Origin: Staphylococcus massiliensis CCUG 55927 | GTDB taxonomy: Bacteria > Bacillota > Bacilli > Staphylococcales > Staphylococcaceae | Length of the DNA stretch: 39,490 bases | NCBI RefSeq assembly: GCF_000298075.1 | Contig: NZ_JH815596.1 | Coordinates: forward strand, 1-39,490 | Direction of reading: 5' to 3' | In this document: one piece after another, positions 12,842-21,090 of the stretch | Layout: every line of letters starts with the position of its first letter | Position numbering within the stretch: the stretch's first letter is position 1 | Position numbers and translations under genes: made by a program | Notes under the pieces: generated by a model | The model's input: the letters and a program-made list of their open reading frames with translations, nothing else | The model's database searches: none | Told to the model about the DNA's origin: nothing

Positions 12842-13847
12842 TACAAAGATTTTAGCAATCGAGACCAGTTGTGATGAAACGAGTGTAAGTGTCATTGAGA
12901 ACGGTACGATGATATTGAGTAATACGGTATTAAGTCAGATTGAAAGTCATAAGCGTTTCGGTGGTGTAGTACCAGAAGTTGCGAGTCGTCATCATGTTGA
13001 AGGTATCACGACGACAATTGAAACATCACTTCAAGAAGCAGACGTTACGATGGATGACATTGATGCCGTTGCCGTTACGGAAGGTCCAGGATTAATCGGT
13101 GCCTTATTAATTGGTGTTAATGCAGCTAAAGCGCTCGCATTCGCACATCAAAAACCATTAATTCCAGTACATCATATTATGGGACATATTTATGCGAACC
13201 ATCTCGAAGAACCTTTAACATTCCCACTTATTGCACTAATCGTTTCAGGTGGTCACACAGAATTGATTTATATGGAAGATCACTTAAACTTCAAAGTGAT
13301 TGGTGAAACACGCGATGATGCAGTGGGAGAAGCATATGACAAGGTAGCACGTACAATTGGCTTACCTTATCCAGGCGGACCGCTTGTTGATAAGCTTGCG
13401 CAAGTTGGGGAAGATACGTATGATTTCCCTCGCGTTTGGCTTGAAAAGGATAGCTATGACTTTAGTTTTAGCGGTCTTAAGAGTGCAGTCATTAATAAAT
13501 TACACAACGAACGTCAGAAGAACAATCCAATTTTTAAAGAAAACGTCGCGGCTAGTTTCCAAAATAGCGTTGTAGAGGTTCTTGTAGGAAAAGCCATCAA
13601 AGCATGTGAAGATTTTAATGTTGACCATTTAATCGTTGCAGGTGGAGTCGCTAGTAACCAAGGCTTACGTCAAAAGCTTAAAGAAGAAGCAACTGCTAAA
13701 CAGATTCAACTTGCTATTCCTAGTATGAAACTATGTACAGATAACGCAGCGATGATCGGCTCTGTGGCACATTTTTTATACTTAGATGGTGTACGTGCAG
13801 ATATGTCACTTAACGGTAAAAGTGGGCTCGATATCGAATCCTTTTAA
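12834..13847 (+). CDS. tsaD: tRNA N6-adenosine threonylcarbamoyltransferase
   Basis: Catalytic subunit transferring threonylcarbamoyl from TC-AMP to A37 of ANN-decoding tRNAs (formerly Gcp). Kae1/TsaD hallmarks are [15 protein letters not shown], the metal-binding [21 protein letters not shown] and the nucleotide loop [12 protein letters not shown]; a second metal Asp is in CTDNAAM. Length 337 aa. It overlaps rimI by 8 nt. Confidence 0.96.
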   Translation: MNNTKILAIETSCDETSVSVIENGTMILSNTVLSQIESHKRFGGVVPEVASRHHVEGITTTIETSLQEADVTMDDIDAVAVTEGPGLIGALLIGVNAAKALAFAHQKPLIPVHHIMGHIYANHLEEPLTFPLIALIVSGGHTELIYMEDHLNFKVIGETRDDAVGEAYDKVARTIGLPYPGGPLVDKLAQVGEDTYDFPRVWLEKDSYDFSFSGLKSAVINKLHNERQKNNPIFKENVAASFQNSVVEVLVGKAIKACEDFNVDHLIVAGGVASNQGLRQKLKEEATAKQIQLAIPSMKLCTDNAAMIGSVAHFLYLDGVRADMSLNGKSGLDIESF

Positions 13848-13899
13848 TTTCCATCAAAAACGTTTACGATATGAGTATCTTAACGAAGGAGATGGAAAA

Positions 13900-14325
13900 G
13901 TGGAAGCAATCACATACTTTACCTTTAAAAATAGTATTGAAGCGCTCGAGTTCTATGAAAAATATTTAGGTGCTACGGATATTAAACGTGTTCCAGGCGA
14001 CCATGAAATGTTTCAAGAAGCAGACGAAGATAAGCGATTACCAGAAGATTTCACAATGAATGCATCATTTAAGATTTTAGGTAAAACATTCATGTGTAGT
14101 GACGTACAAGGTGATGAAGATATCAATAATTCCGGTGTCAACATTGCCTTTCAATTTAAATATGAAGATGAAGCGGATCGACAAGCAGCTGAAGCTTTCT
14201 TTAATAAAGCGATAGAAGGTGGTTGTGAAGCGAGTATGCCATTAGGCCGCATACCTTGGTCACCACTTTATGGTATGTTTGAAGACCCGTTTGGCATAAC
14301 TTGGATGATTAACGCATATCAATAA
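13900..14325 (+). CDS. VOC-superfamily (PhnB/glyoxalase-like) protein
   Basis: A 141-aa vicinal-oxygen-chelate fold protein resembling the PhnB/YjdN group: AITYFTFKNSIEALEFYEKYLGA at the N-terminus, GVNIAFQF in the middle and the C-terminal WSPLYGMFEDPFGITWMI. Function in this group is rarely known; some members are metalloenzymes or resistance proteins. The GTG at 13900 behind AAGGAGATGG is preferred over the longer reading from 13786, which overlaps tsaD. It is probably cotranscribed with the tsa genes. Confidence 0.7.
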   Translation: MEAITYFTFKNSIEALEFYEKYLGATDIKRVPGDHEMFQEADEDKRLPEDFTMNASFKILGKTFMCSDVQGDEDINNSGVNIAFQFKYEDEADRQAAEAFFNKAIEGGCEASMPLGRIPWSPLYGMFEDPFGITWMINAYQ

Positions 14326-14334
14326 AATAAAACC

Positions 14335-14505
14335 AGGCTAGGATAATAAATTCAATTTCCTTAAACAGCATGCTTTCCTGGGGCGTGGCCGGAGCCTGTA
14401 GTCTCCGGACTCATGCTACTCCCCTAGGAGTCAGCTGTTTTGGAAATTGCTTTATATAAAGCTAATTAGCTTTATTTCTCGACTTATATCCTAGCCTGTT
14501 TTTTT
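14335..14505. repeat. Dispersed intergenic repeat, copy 1 (also bidirectional terminator)
   Basis: About 165 bp bounded by an 11-bp inverted repeat (AGGCTAGGATA at 14335-14345 and its complement at 14487-14497) and ending in a T-run. It sits between converging genes. Its core (cttaaacagcatgctttcct, then ggagcctgtagtct, then gagtcagctgtttt) recurs at 20640-20860. It likely serves as a terminator for both neighbours; the origin of the family is unknown to me. Confidence 0.75.
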
Positions 14506-14529
14506 ATTTATATTAATTTAGCTCTCACG

Positions 14530-16113
14530 TCATGTTTTGACATTTTGAATGGCTTTGTTGTAAACCGTTTTAGGAAATCCTGTGATACGTAATAACTCTA
14601 TCGCATTACGTGTATCTGCAGGTCCTTCTTTAATTGTATAATCAAATAAAATTTCGTCATCTTCGATCTTTTCATTAAAGTGATAATTATCACACATATC
14701 ATCAAGTAATTGCGTCAATTCAATATCATGTGTCGCAGCCATTAACTTCGTAGTAGGAAGGTTATGAATATGGCGTAATACTGCCTCTGACGCTGCTACG
14801 CGTTCTTTAGTATTGGTCCCTTTAAAGATTTCATCAATGAATAAGTAATAAGGATGCTTAGTCTGTATATCAACCAATCGCTTGATTGATTTAATTTCAG
14901 CCATGAAATAACTATCGCCACTCATGACATCGTCTGCATTTGCCATTGCTGTCCGAATGATTCCTGGTCGATACGTAAATGCCTCAGCCGTAACCGTTCG
15001 TACGGATTGAGCAAGTATCAAGTTAATCGCGATAGACTTCATAAATGTAGATTTACCAGAAGCGTTAGAACCTGTAATTAACGCGTCTTTATCAAATTCG
15101 AAGTCATTTGCCACTGGGTAAGATAATAGTGGATGATATAAATCTTCAAACGCTACTTGATTATTCGTAATCGTAGGTTCGATATAATAAGGTAATGTCT
15201 CTTGCCAAAGTGAAACGGCATATGCTGTATCGATATCGCCTACAAATTCGATACACTTAAACATTTCGTCCTCGTTATTTAAAAGCTTTTCCTTAAGTAA
15301 ATTATAAATATGATAATCGATTAAGAATAATTGTTTAAAGAATGCGAATACCTGCCCCATAATCGAACTATCTTGGGCAAGTAGAAAGCGATACTTAAAA
15401 AGTTTACTAAACTTAGAGAAATCGATATCATGTTGGTCCTTAAGAACATCAAGCGTAGCTAATTTGTGTGCAGTCTCAATAACACGTCCTGCAAAGAATA
15501 AATCACCTAAATCCTTACTGATTACCATTAAATATTTATAGCTCAATGCCAAATTAATAACCATAGACAAGATTGTGACGAAGATAAACATCGGTGACAC
15601 GAACCATAACGCGATACTAAGTAGCGGTAATAAGCATAGAAAGATAAAGCTTTTATGATATGTATTGATCACGCGCGTTTGCTTGTAAGTCGGGTAGGTA
15701 CGTTTACCAATCTTTGAAAGTAGTGATGAAACGTTTAATCTAAATGTAGAATCCTCTTTAAAAGCCCTTAAAACCTTATTATCCTTCACTTGAAACATGT
15801 TTCGTAAGGTTGCGTATAGATGCATTTCACCAATAGAACTGAAACAATAGTTCATTTGTCTAAAGATTTGATCCATATTCACATCAGACCACGTCTTATC
15901 ATCAATGAGTAAATGAGCGTTGTAATGAGGTGAACGAAGTCTAAAGTAATCATCGTACGAGGCATTCTTACGCTCAAAATCTTCATAAGGTTCCTGTCTA
16001 TCCCACAAAGTTCTAAGTTTTTGCTTGAGCCTGATACGTTCGTTAACGATCGTAACTATGATAACAATGATAAACACAACGATGAGCAATCCGAAAAAGC
16101 TAAAAGCAGTCAT
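14530..16113 (-). CDS. Membrane-anchored MutS-like ATPase
   Basis: A 527-aa protein with an N-terminal membrane segment (residues 4-24), a hydrophobic pair (~154-193) and a C-terminal MutS domain V ATPase: Walker A ITGSNASGKST (~346-356), Walker B LFIDEIFKGTNTKER and the following MAATHD. There is no MutS mismatch-recognition domain I, nor the Smr domain of MutS2, so classical mismatch repair is unlikely. This small membrane MutS-like family is conserved in Firmicutes but its role is not established. The ATG at 16113 is behind AAGGTG. Confidence 0.75.
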   Translation of the reverse strand: MTAFSFFGLLIVVFIIVIIVTIVNERIRLKQKLRTLWDRQEPYEDFERKNASYDDYFRLRSPHYNAHLLIDDKTWSDVNMDQIFRQMNYCFSSIGEMHLYATLRNMFQVKDNKVLRAFKEDSTFRLNVSSLLSKIGKRTYPTYKQTRVINTYHKSFIFLCLLPLLSIALWFVSPMFIFVTILSMVINLALSYKYLMVISKDLGDLFFAGRVIETAHKLATLDVLKDQHDIDFSKFSKLFKYRFLLAQDSSIMGQVFAFFKQLFLIDYHIYNLLKEKLLNNEDEMFKCIEFVGDIDTAYAVSLWQETLPYYIEPTITNNQVAFEDLYHPLLSYPVANDFEFDKDALITGSNASGKSTFMKSIAINLILAQSVRTVTAEAFTYRPGIIRTAMANADDVMSGDSYFMAEIKSIKRLVDIQTKHPYYLFIDEIFKGTNTKERVAASEAVLRHIHNLPTTKLMAATHDIELTQLLDDMCDNYHFNEKIEDDEILFDYTIKEGPADTRNAIELLRITGFPKTVYNKAIQNVKT

Positions 16114-16211
16114 AGAAACACCTTTCTTCAAAAGTTAAGTATATTGTATCAAATTTTTATAACATTTTTAACTGTTTCAATTTGTACGGTGTCAATAGGG
16201 AACATGCGTAC

Positions 16212-16342
16212 TTATCAACAATTTGTGAACAACTTGGGGATAACTTAGGCATAATGGTGTGTATAAGCATTTGAAAAATGTGTATGAAATTTGTGGGTAG
16301 TTACAATTTACCTGTGGATAACTGGAATAACTCTGTGGATAG
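16212..16342. promoter_or_regulatory. DnaA-box cluster
   Basis: Eight DnaA-like 9-mers in 131 bp (consensus TTATCCACA / TGTGGATAA). One is perfect (16313-16321). Four have one mismatch: 16212-16220, 16235-16243, 16258-16266 and 16334-16342. Three have two: 16224-16232, 16279-16287 and 16292-16300. The last three boxes start at 16292, 16313 and 16334, exactly 21 bp apart and in one orientation. It lies between the MutS-like and ABC-F genes. Confidence 0.75.
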
Positions 16343-16392
16343 TTGGTAAATAAGGTCTTTTAGTGTGAATAAAGGTTGAATGTGTGGTGAAT

Positions 16393-16429
16393 AAAAAAAT
16401 GTGGTAAGTGAAAAATTCTACTTACCACA
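16393..16429 (-). terminator. Terminator of the ABC-F gene
   Basis: Stem GTGGTAAGT (16401-16409) with ACTTACCAC (16420-16428), followed on the minus strand by a seven-T run. It lies immediately after the ABC-F stop codon. Confidence 0.85.
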
Positions 16430-16434
16430 CAATT

Positions 16435-18372
16435 CTAACTTTGATACTCTGATAACTTTTCTTGTAATATTTCCCAGTTTTCCATAATCTGTTCTAATTC
16501 TTGTTCGGTTTGTTCTTTTTCATCAGCAAATGCTGCTGCTTTTTCAGGATCGTTAAATACCTCGGGGTCGGTTAATTGTTCATCAATAGATTCGATATGA
16601 GCTTCAAGTGACGAAATTTCTTGTTCAATAGAGGCTATTTCTCGCTCTAATTTACGAATCTGCTTCTTAGCTTCCTTATGATCTTGATACGACACATCAC
16701 TTGTATCAACTTTAGAATCAGCGCCGTCTGACGCTTCTTCTATCGCATTCAGTGCACGTTCTTCTTCTGATTTATCAAGATAATATTGGTAGTTACCGAT
16801 GTACATACGATGGTGGCCTTTCTGCATTGAAAAGACCTTCGTCGCAATCTCGTTAATAAAATAACGGTCGTGAGAAACAAAGATGACCGTGCCTTCGAAG
16901 TTTTTAAGTGCTTGTTCTAACATCTCTTTGGAATCGATATCTAAATGGTTAGTAGGCTCATCTAGAATAAGCACGTTATTACGTTCAAGCATTAATAAAG
17001 CAAGTTGTAGTCGCGCTTTCTCACCACCAGATAAATCGTTAATGACCTTTTTCACATCATCTTGTACAAATAGAAAGCGTCCGAGTATAGCTCGAACTTC
17101 CTTTTCAGGGAGATGCATGTATTGATCCCAAATGTAATCGAGGATTGTTTTAGATGATTTAAACTCGGCTTGTTTTTGGTCATAATAGCCAATTTTTAGA
17201 TTAGCACCGTATTGAACATGACCATTTAAAGCAGGTAAATCATTAGATAGCGTCTTAATTAATGTGGATTTACCAATACCATTAGGACCTATAATCGCGA
17301 TGTGGTCACCTTTAGTCACATCAAAATGAATGCCTTCTGTGATGACATCGTTGTAGCCAATAGATAAGTCTTTAACATGCATCACATCGTTTCCAGTATT
17401 ACGGTCGAAATCAAATTGGATATTAGCTTGTTTCGCATCCAACATTGGTTTATCAATACGTTCAATCTTCTCAAGTGTTTTACGACGACTTTTCGCCATA
17501 CCACTCGTCGATGCTCTAGCGATGTTTTTATCAACAAAGGTTTCTAAGCGTTTAATTTCGTCTTGTTGACGTTCAAATTCACGCATACGTTTTTGATAAT
17601 ATTGATCACGTTGTTTGATAAACTGACCATAGTTCCCGATGTAATGTTTAACTTCACCTAAAGCCACATCGTATACTTGTTTAACAATTTTATCTAGGAA
17701 GAATCTATCATGGCTGATGATGATAATGGCGCCTTTAAAGAATTTTAAGTAATCTTCAAGCCACTCAGTCGTTTCCATGTCTAAATGGTTGGTCGGTTCG
17801 TCAAGTAACAGTAGGTCAGGCTCTTTCAATAACATTTGAGCAAGAGATAAGCGCGTTTTTTGTCCACCACTAAAGTCATTAATAGGGCGATCGAAATCAG
17901 CTTCTTTAAAATTAAGTCCATGAAGCACGGTCTTAATTTTACTTTCATATTGATAACCTTCAAGTTGTTCAAACTGATTAGATAATGTTTCGTATCGCGC
18001 GATGTGCTCTCGATAAGTTTCCGTATCATATTCATCAGCATGCACACTTAACCAATTCGTTTCTTGCTGCATCTTTGCTTCCATTTCCTTTAAATGGTTG
18101 AAAGGTTCAGACATTTCTTCGAAGACGGTCTTATTAGAATTTAACGTCATTTGTTGTGTTAAGTAACCTAGTTTGAGATTCTTAACTTTAGAGATATGGC
18201 CGGCATCGTAATTTTCAACGCCTGCTATAATCTTCATAAGTGTTGACTTTCCTGCGCCATTACGACCAACAATACCAATACGTTCGCCAGTTTTAACTTC
18301 AAAGTTTACATCTTGAAAAATATCTTCTCCATCAAATGATTTTGTTATATTGTTTAATTGTAATAAAATCAT
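16435..18372 (-). CDS. ABC-F family ATPase (YdiF type)
   Basis: A 645-aa soluble protein with two ABC ATPase domains and no membrane segments. Walker A motifs are GRNGAGKST (first domain) and GPNGIGKST (second, after residue ~350); signatures are FSGGQKTRL and LSGGEKARL, each followed by LDEPTNHLD. The linker (~240-310) is charged and helical (the P-site tRNA interaction motif), and the last ~100 residues are a predicted coiled coil. ABC-F proteins act on the ribosome; this housekeeping YdiF/Uup-like type is next to tsaD and rex as in Bacillus. Not evidently an antibiotic-resistance type. Confidence 0.9.
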   Translation of the reverse strand: MILLQLNNITKSFDGEDIFQDVNFEVKTGERIGIVGRNGAGKSTLMKIIAGVENYDAGHISKVKNLKLGYLTQQMTLNSNKTVFEEMSEPFNHLKEMEAKMQQETNWLSVHADEYDTETYREHIARYETLSNQFEQLEGYQYESKIKTVLHGLNFKEADFDRPINDFSGGQKTRLSLAQMLLKEPDLLLLDEPTNHLDMETTEWLEDYLKFFKGAIIIISHDRFFLDKIVKQVYDVALGEVKHYIGNYGQFIKQRDQYYQKRMREFERQQDEIKRLETFVDKNIARASTSGMAKSRRKTLEKIERIDKPMLDAKQANIQFDFDRNTGNDVMHVKDLSIGYNDVITEGIHFDVTKGDHIAIIGPNGIGKSTLIKTLSNDLPALNGHVQYGANLKIGYYDQKQAEFKSSKTILDYIWDQYMHLPEKEVRAILGRFLFVQDDVKKVINDLSGGEKARLQLALLMLERNNVLILDEPTNHLDIDSKEMLEQALKNFEGTVIFVSHDRYFINEIATKVFSMQKGHHRMYIGNYQYYLDKSEEERALNAIEEASDGADSKVDTSDVSYQDHKEAKKQIRKLEREIASIEQEISSLEAHIESIDEQLTDPEVFNDPEKAAAFADEKEQTEQELEQIMENWEILQEKLSEYQS

Positions 18373-18457
18373 TATTCCGCACCTCGCAATATGATTATTT
18401 TACATGATAAAGATATAAGTTGAAATAGTAACTGTTTATTTTGAGTGAACTATCAGT

Positions 18458-18490
18458 TATAATTAGGTATATTCTGTGAAAGACATCACA
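18458..18490 (+). promoter_or_regulatory. rex promoter with Rex operator
   Basis: A TATAAT -10 at 18458-18463 is followed by TGTGA-N6-TCACA at 18475-18490, matching the core of the Rex site (TTGTGAANNNNTTCACAA). The operator overlaps the predicted transcription start, implying NADH-responsive autoregulation of rex. Confidence 0.65.
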
Positions 18491-18518
18491 TAAACTACTA
18501 ATGGAGGGATTTTATACG

Positions 18519-19157
18519 GTGGAACATGATTCAGTAAAAATTCCACGTGCGACTTTAAAGCGACTTCCTTTGTATTATCGTTTTGTGAACACGCTAAAAT
18601 CTAAAGGTGTAGAGCGTGTAAATTCGAAAATTATAAGTGAAGGTTTAAATATAGATTCCGCAACAATTCGTCGTGATTTTTCATATTTTGGTGAACTTGG
18701 TAAAAAGGGATACGGATACAACATAGATAGCTTACTTGAGTTTTTTAAATCTGAACTGAGTGAAAGCGACGAAATTAAAATAGGTTTAATTGGTGTGGGT
18801 AACTTAGGACGTGCGTTACTTACATATAACTTTTCAATTCATGATGAAATGACGATTACAGAAGCTTTCGATATAGATGAAGCGGTTGTTGGTAGTGATA
18901 TCGGTAATGTGAATGTTAAGCATTTAGATGACTTACCAAAGGTTATTAAAGAAGAAGGTATTGAAGTGGTTATTATTACTACACCTGAAAAGGCTGCCCA
19001 AGAGGTAGCGGATTATGCGTCTAAAGCAGGTGTAAGAGGTATCTTAAACTTCACGCCAAGACGTATTACAACTTCAACAAAGGTACAAGTACATCAAATT
19101 GATTTAGGTATCGAATTACAATCCTTACTATTCTTTATGAAGAATTATGGTAAATAA
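18519..19157 (+). CDS. rex: Redox-sensing transcriptional repressor Rex
   Basis: Homodimeric repressor that senses the NADH/NAD ratio and controls fermentation and anaerobic genes. The N-terminal winged helix contains [15 protein letters not shown] and [20 protein letters not shown]; the Rossmann domain shows [10 protein letters not shown] (about residues 88-97); the C-terminal swapped helix ends [16 protein letters not shown]. The GTG at 18519 (212 aa) is used because GGAGGG lies ten nt upstream; an ATG at 18501 overlaps that site. Confidence 0.94.
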   Translation: MEHDSVKIPRATLKRLPLYYRFVNTLKSKGVERVNSKIISEGLNIDSATIRRDFSYFGELGKKGYGYNIDSLLEFFKSELSESDEIKIGLIGVGNLGRALLTYNFSIHDEMTITEAFDIDEAVVGSDIGNVNVKHLDDLPKVIKEEGIEVVIITTPEKAAQEVADYASKAGVRGILNFTPRRITTSTKVQVHQIDLGIELQSLLFFMKNYGK

Positions 19158-19165
19158 AGCGCGAT

Positions 19166-19213
19166 TTTAAGACACGAGGTAAGTGGTGAAAACCATTTAT
19201 GTCGTGTCTTAAA
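19166..19213 (+). terminator. Long stem-loop after rex
   Basis: A perfect 12-bp stem (TTTAAGACACGA at 19166-19177 with its complement at 19202-19213) encloses a smaller inner stem (TGGT/ACCA). There is no long T-run, so it may be a weak terminator or an RNA processing/stability element between rex and the sulfur-transport genes. Confidence 0.5.
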
Positions 19214-19288
19214 TTTAGGGTTGAAGTTTCTTCAAGTCTCTATTATTATTAAACTTATCATATAAGTCGGATATAAAGGAGATAAGTT

Positions 19289-20377
19289 ATGACTTGGATC
19301 ATTATAAGTGGGTTGATCGTTGGTATCTTACTAGGATTCGTCATGCAGCGAACGCGCTTTTGCTTAACTGGCGGCTTTCGAGATATGTACGTTCAACGAA
19401 ATAATAAGATGTTTTATGCACTACTGATTGCGATTACGATACAAAGTATCGGATTACTTATTCTCACTCGCACAGGCTTACTTACGATTCATAATGAAAC
19501 ATTTCCAATTATAGGAACGATTATTGGATCGTTTATTTTTGGAGTAGGTATTATCCTAGCAGGCGGTTGTGCTACAGGTACTTGGTACCGAGCTGGCGAA
19601 GGTCTCATAGGGAGCTTTGTCGCACTTGTCTTTTACGCATTAAGTGCAGCAGCCACGAAACATGGTGTTTTAAAGCCTTTAATGGATAAGATTAATACGC
19701 ATACCGTAGCGAACGCAGATATGGCTTCGTCTACAGGTGTGCCAATGTGGGTATTTGTGCTACTCTTAACGCTAATCACATTATTCTTTGTCGTTAAGAC
19801 GTTACGTAAACCGAAACCTAAGATACCGATGCCTAAACTGAAGCAAAAGTATACTGGTTTCAGACATATTCTCTTTGAAAAGCGCTTCCACCCATTTGTT
19901 GCGGCAATAGGAGTTGGCTTAATCGCGTTTATCGCGTGGCCGATGAGTACGTCTACTGGTCGTGAGGGTGGACTTGGTATTACGACACCATCATCAAATA
20001 TCGTTACATTCCTTGTGTCAGGTGATATGAGCGCGCTTGATTGGGGTGTCTCCTTAGTATTAGGTATCTTTATTGGTTCATACATCGCAGCTAAAGGTTC
20101 ACGTGAATTTAAATGGCGTTTACCCGATAAAAAGACCATCCGTAATAGTGTGATTGGCGGTGTATGTATGGGCTTTGGTGCAGCAGTTGCAGGCGGTTGC
20201 TCGATTGGTAACGGTTTAGTTGCAACAGCTGCTATGTCTTGGCAAGGTTGGATTGGACTTGCTTCAATGATTGTAGGATCATGGTTTATGAGTTACTTCA
20301 TGTTTGTAAGACCTATGAAGAAAGTACAGCACCAATCATCTACAGCGACTTCAAGTCGTGGTACACAAACGGCTTAA
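19289..20377 (+). CDS. YeeE/YedE-family thiosulfate transporter (TsuA-like)
   Basis: Integral membrane protein of 362 aa with about nine to ten hydrophobic segments. The conserved cysteine motifs of the TsuA family are present: RTRFCLTGGFRD, AGGCATGTWYRAGEG and AVAGGCSIGNG, whose Cys residues relay thiosulfate in characterised TsuA. An AAGGAGATAAG site precedes the ATG. It is followed after 14 nt by a TusA-like gene, the typical TsuA-TsuB pair, which supports uptake of thiosulfate or a related sulfur compound. Confidence 0.85.
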   Translation: MTWIIISGLIVGILLGFVMQRTRFCLTGGFRDMYVQRNNKMFYALLIAITIQSIGLLILTRTGLLTIHNETFPIIGTIIGSFIFGVGIILAGGCATGTWYRAGEGLIGSFVALVFYALSAAATKHGVLKPLMDKINTHTVANADMASSTGVPMWVFVLLLTLITLFFVVKTLRKPKPKIPMPKLKQKYTGFRHILFEKRFHPFVAAIGVGLIAFIAWPMSTSTGREGGLGITTPSSNIVTFLVSGDMSALDWGVSLVLGIFIGSYIAAKGSREFKWRLPDKKTIRNSVIGGVCMGFGAAVAGGCSIGNGLVATAAMSWQGWIGLASMIVGSWFMSYFMFVRPMKKVQHQSSTATSSRGTQTA

Positions 20378-20391
20378 TAGGAGGATTTGTT

Positions 20392-20616
20392 ATGTTATAT
20401 GAATTAGGAACAGTAGGAATGGTATGTCCGTTTCCATTAATTGAAGCTCAGAAAAAAATGAATGAGCTCGAAAATGGTGACGAACTTAAAATAGATTTCG
20501 ATTGTACACAGGCAACAGAAGCTTTACCTAACTTCGCAGCTGAGAACGGCTATCCCGTTACGAACTACGAGCAATTAGGAGATGCTTCTTGGACGATTAC
20601 AATTCAAAAAGCTTAA
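20392..20616 (+). CDS. TusA/SirA-family sulfur carrier (TsuB-like)
   Basis: A 74-aa protein with the CPxP motif MVCPFPLIEAQKKM (Cys about residue 12), the sulfur-accepting cysteine of TusA-fold proteins, and a two-layer alpha/beta pattern ending SWTITIQKA. Its position behind the YeeE/TsuA gene indicates that it accepts or processes sulfur delivered by that transporter rather than serving tRNA thiolation. The ATG at 20392 follows AGGAGGA; the longer reading from 20239 overlaps the transporter. Confidence 0.85.
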   Translation: MLYELGTVGMVCPFPLIEAQKKMNELENGDELKIDFDCTQATEALPNFAAENGYPVTNYEQLGDASWTITIQKA

Positions 20617-20627
20617 TAGCTAAATGG

Positions 20628-20908
20628 GGGTCTGGGACATAATTTACAATTCCCTTAAACAGCATGCTTTCCTGGGGCATGGCCGGAGCCTGTAGTCTTC
20701 TAAAGTCCAACTCGTATTTTCAATACGATAGTTGGACTTACAAAGAAGCTCAGGCTTCTTTGTTCATAATAAAGAGCCCCAGCTTGCATAGCTTGTTAAT
20801 TTGCTACGCAAATTTCTTTGCCGGGGCCCCGCCCTCTGAGTCAGCTGTTTTGAGAATTGTATGAAATAAAGCTTAAATGCTTTATTTCACGACTTATGTT
20901 TCAGACCC
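20628..20908. repeat. Dispersed intergenic repeat, copy 2 (expanded)
   Basis: This fills most of the 474-nt gap before the GH32 gene. Ends are imperfect inverted repeats (gggtctgggacataa at 20628 and ttatgtttcagaccc at 20894). It shares the core of copy 1 but carries about 115 bp more in the middle, with two self-contained hairpins (AAGTCCAACT/AGTTGGACTT near 20702-20741 and AAAGAAGC/GCTTCTTT near 20743-20762) and a GGGGCCCC palindrome. It looks like a non-coding MITE-like element or recurrent staphylococcal repeat. Confidence 0.7.
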
Positions 20909-20928
20909 TTCTAATTTTAGAAATTGTG

Positions 20929-20956
20929 TTGACGCTAATTTTAATCACGATATATT
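20929..20956 (+). promoter_or_regulatory. Promoter for the GH32-like gene
   Basis: TTGACG (20929-20934), 16-nt spacer, TATATT (20951-20956). It leaves a 5' leader of about 125 nt that includes a CTATTTC/GAAATAG hairpin near 21030-21054. Confidence 0.5.
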
Positions 20957-21090
20957 AATGCTTTTTGATTTAATATACGTGAAATAATGATTACATTCCT
21001 GTTGATGTGATAAAATAAGGATAAACGTACTATTTCAATCGGAATGAGAAATAGGTTTGACTGGACTTTTAAAGAGGGGATGTTTTGACA

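Noticed and set aside
20664..20864. 66-aa ORF between the TusA-like and GH32-like genes
   Set aside because: It lies entirely within the hairpin-rich dispersed repeat, with no start signal and repeat-derived composition.
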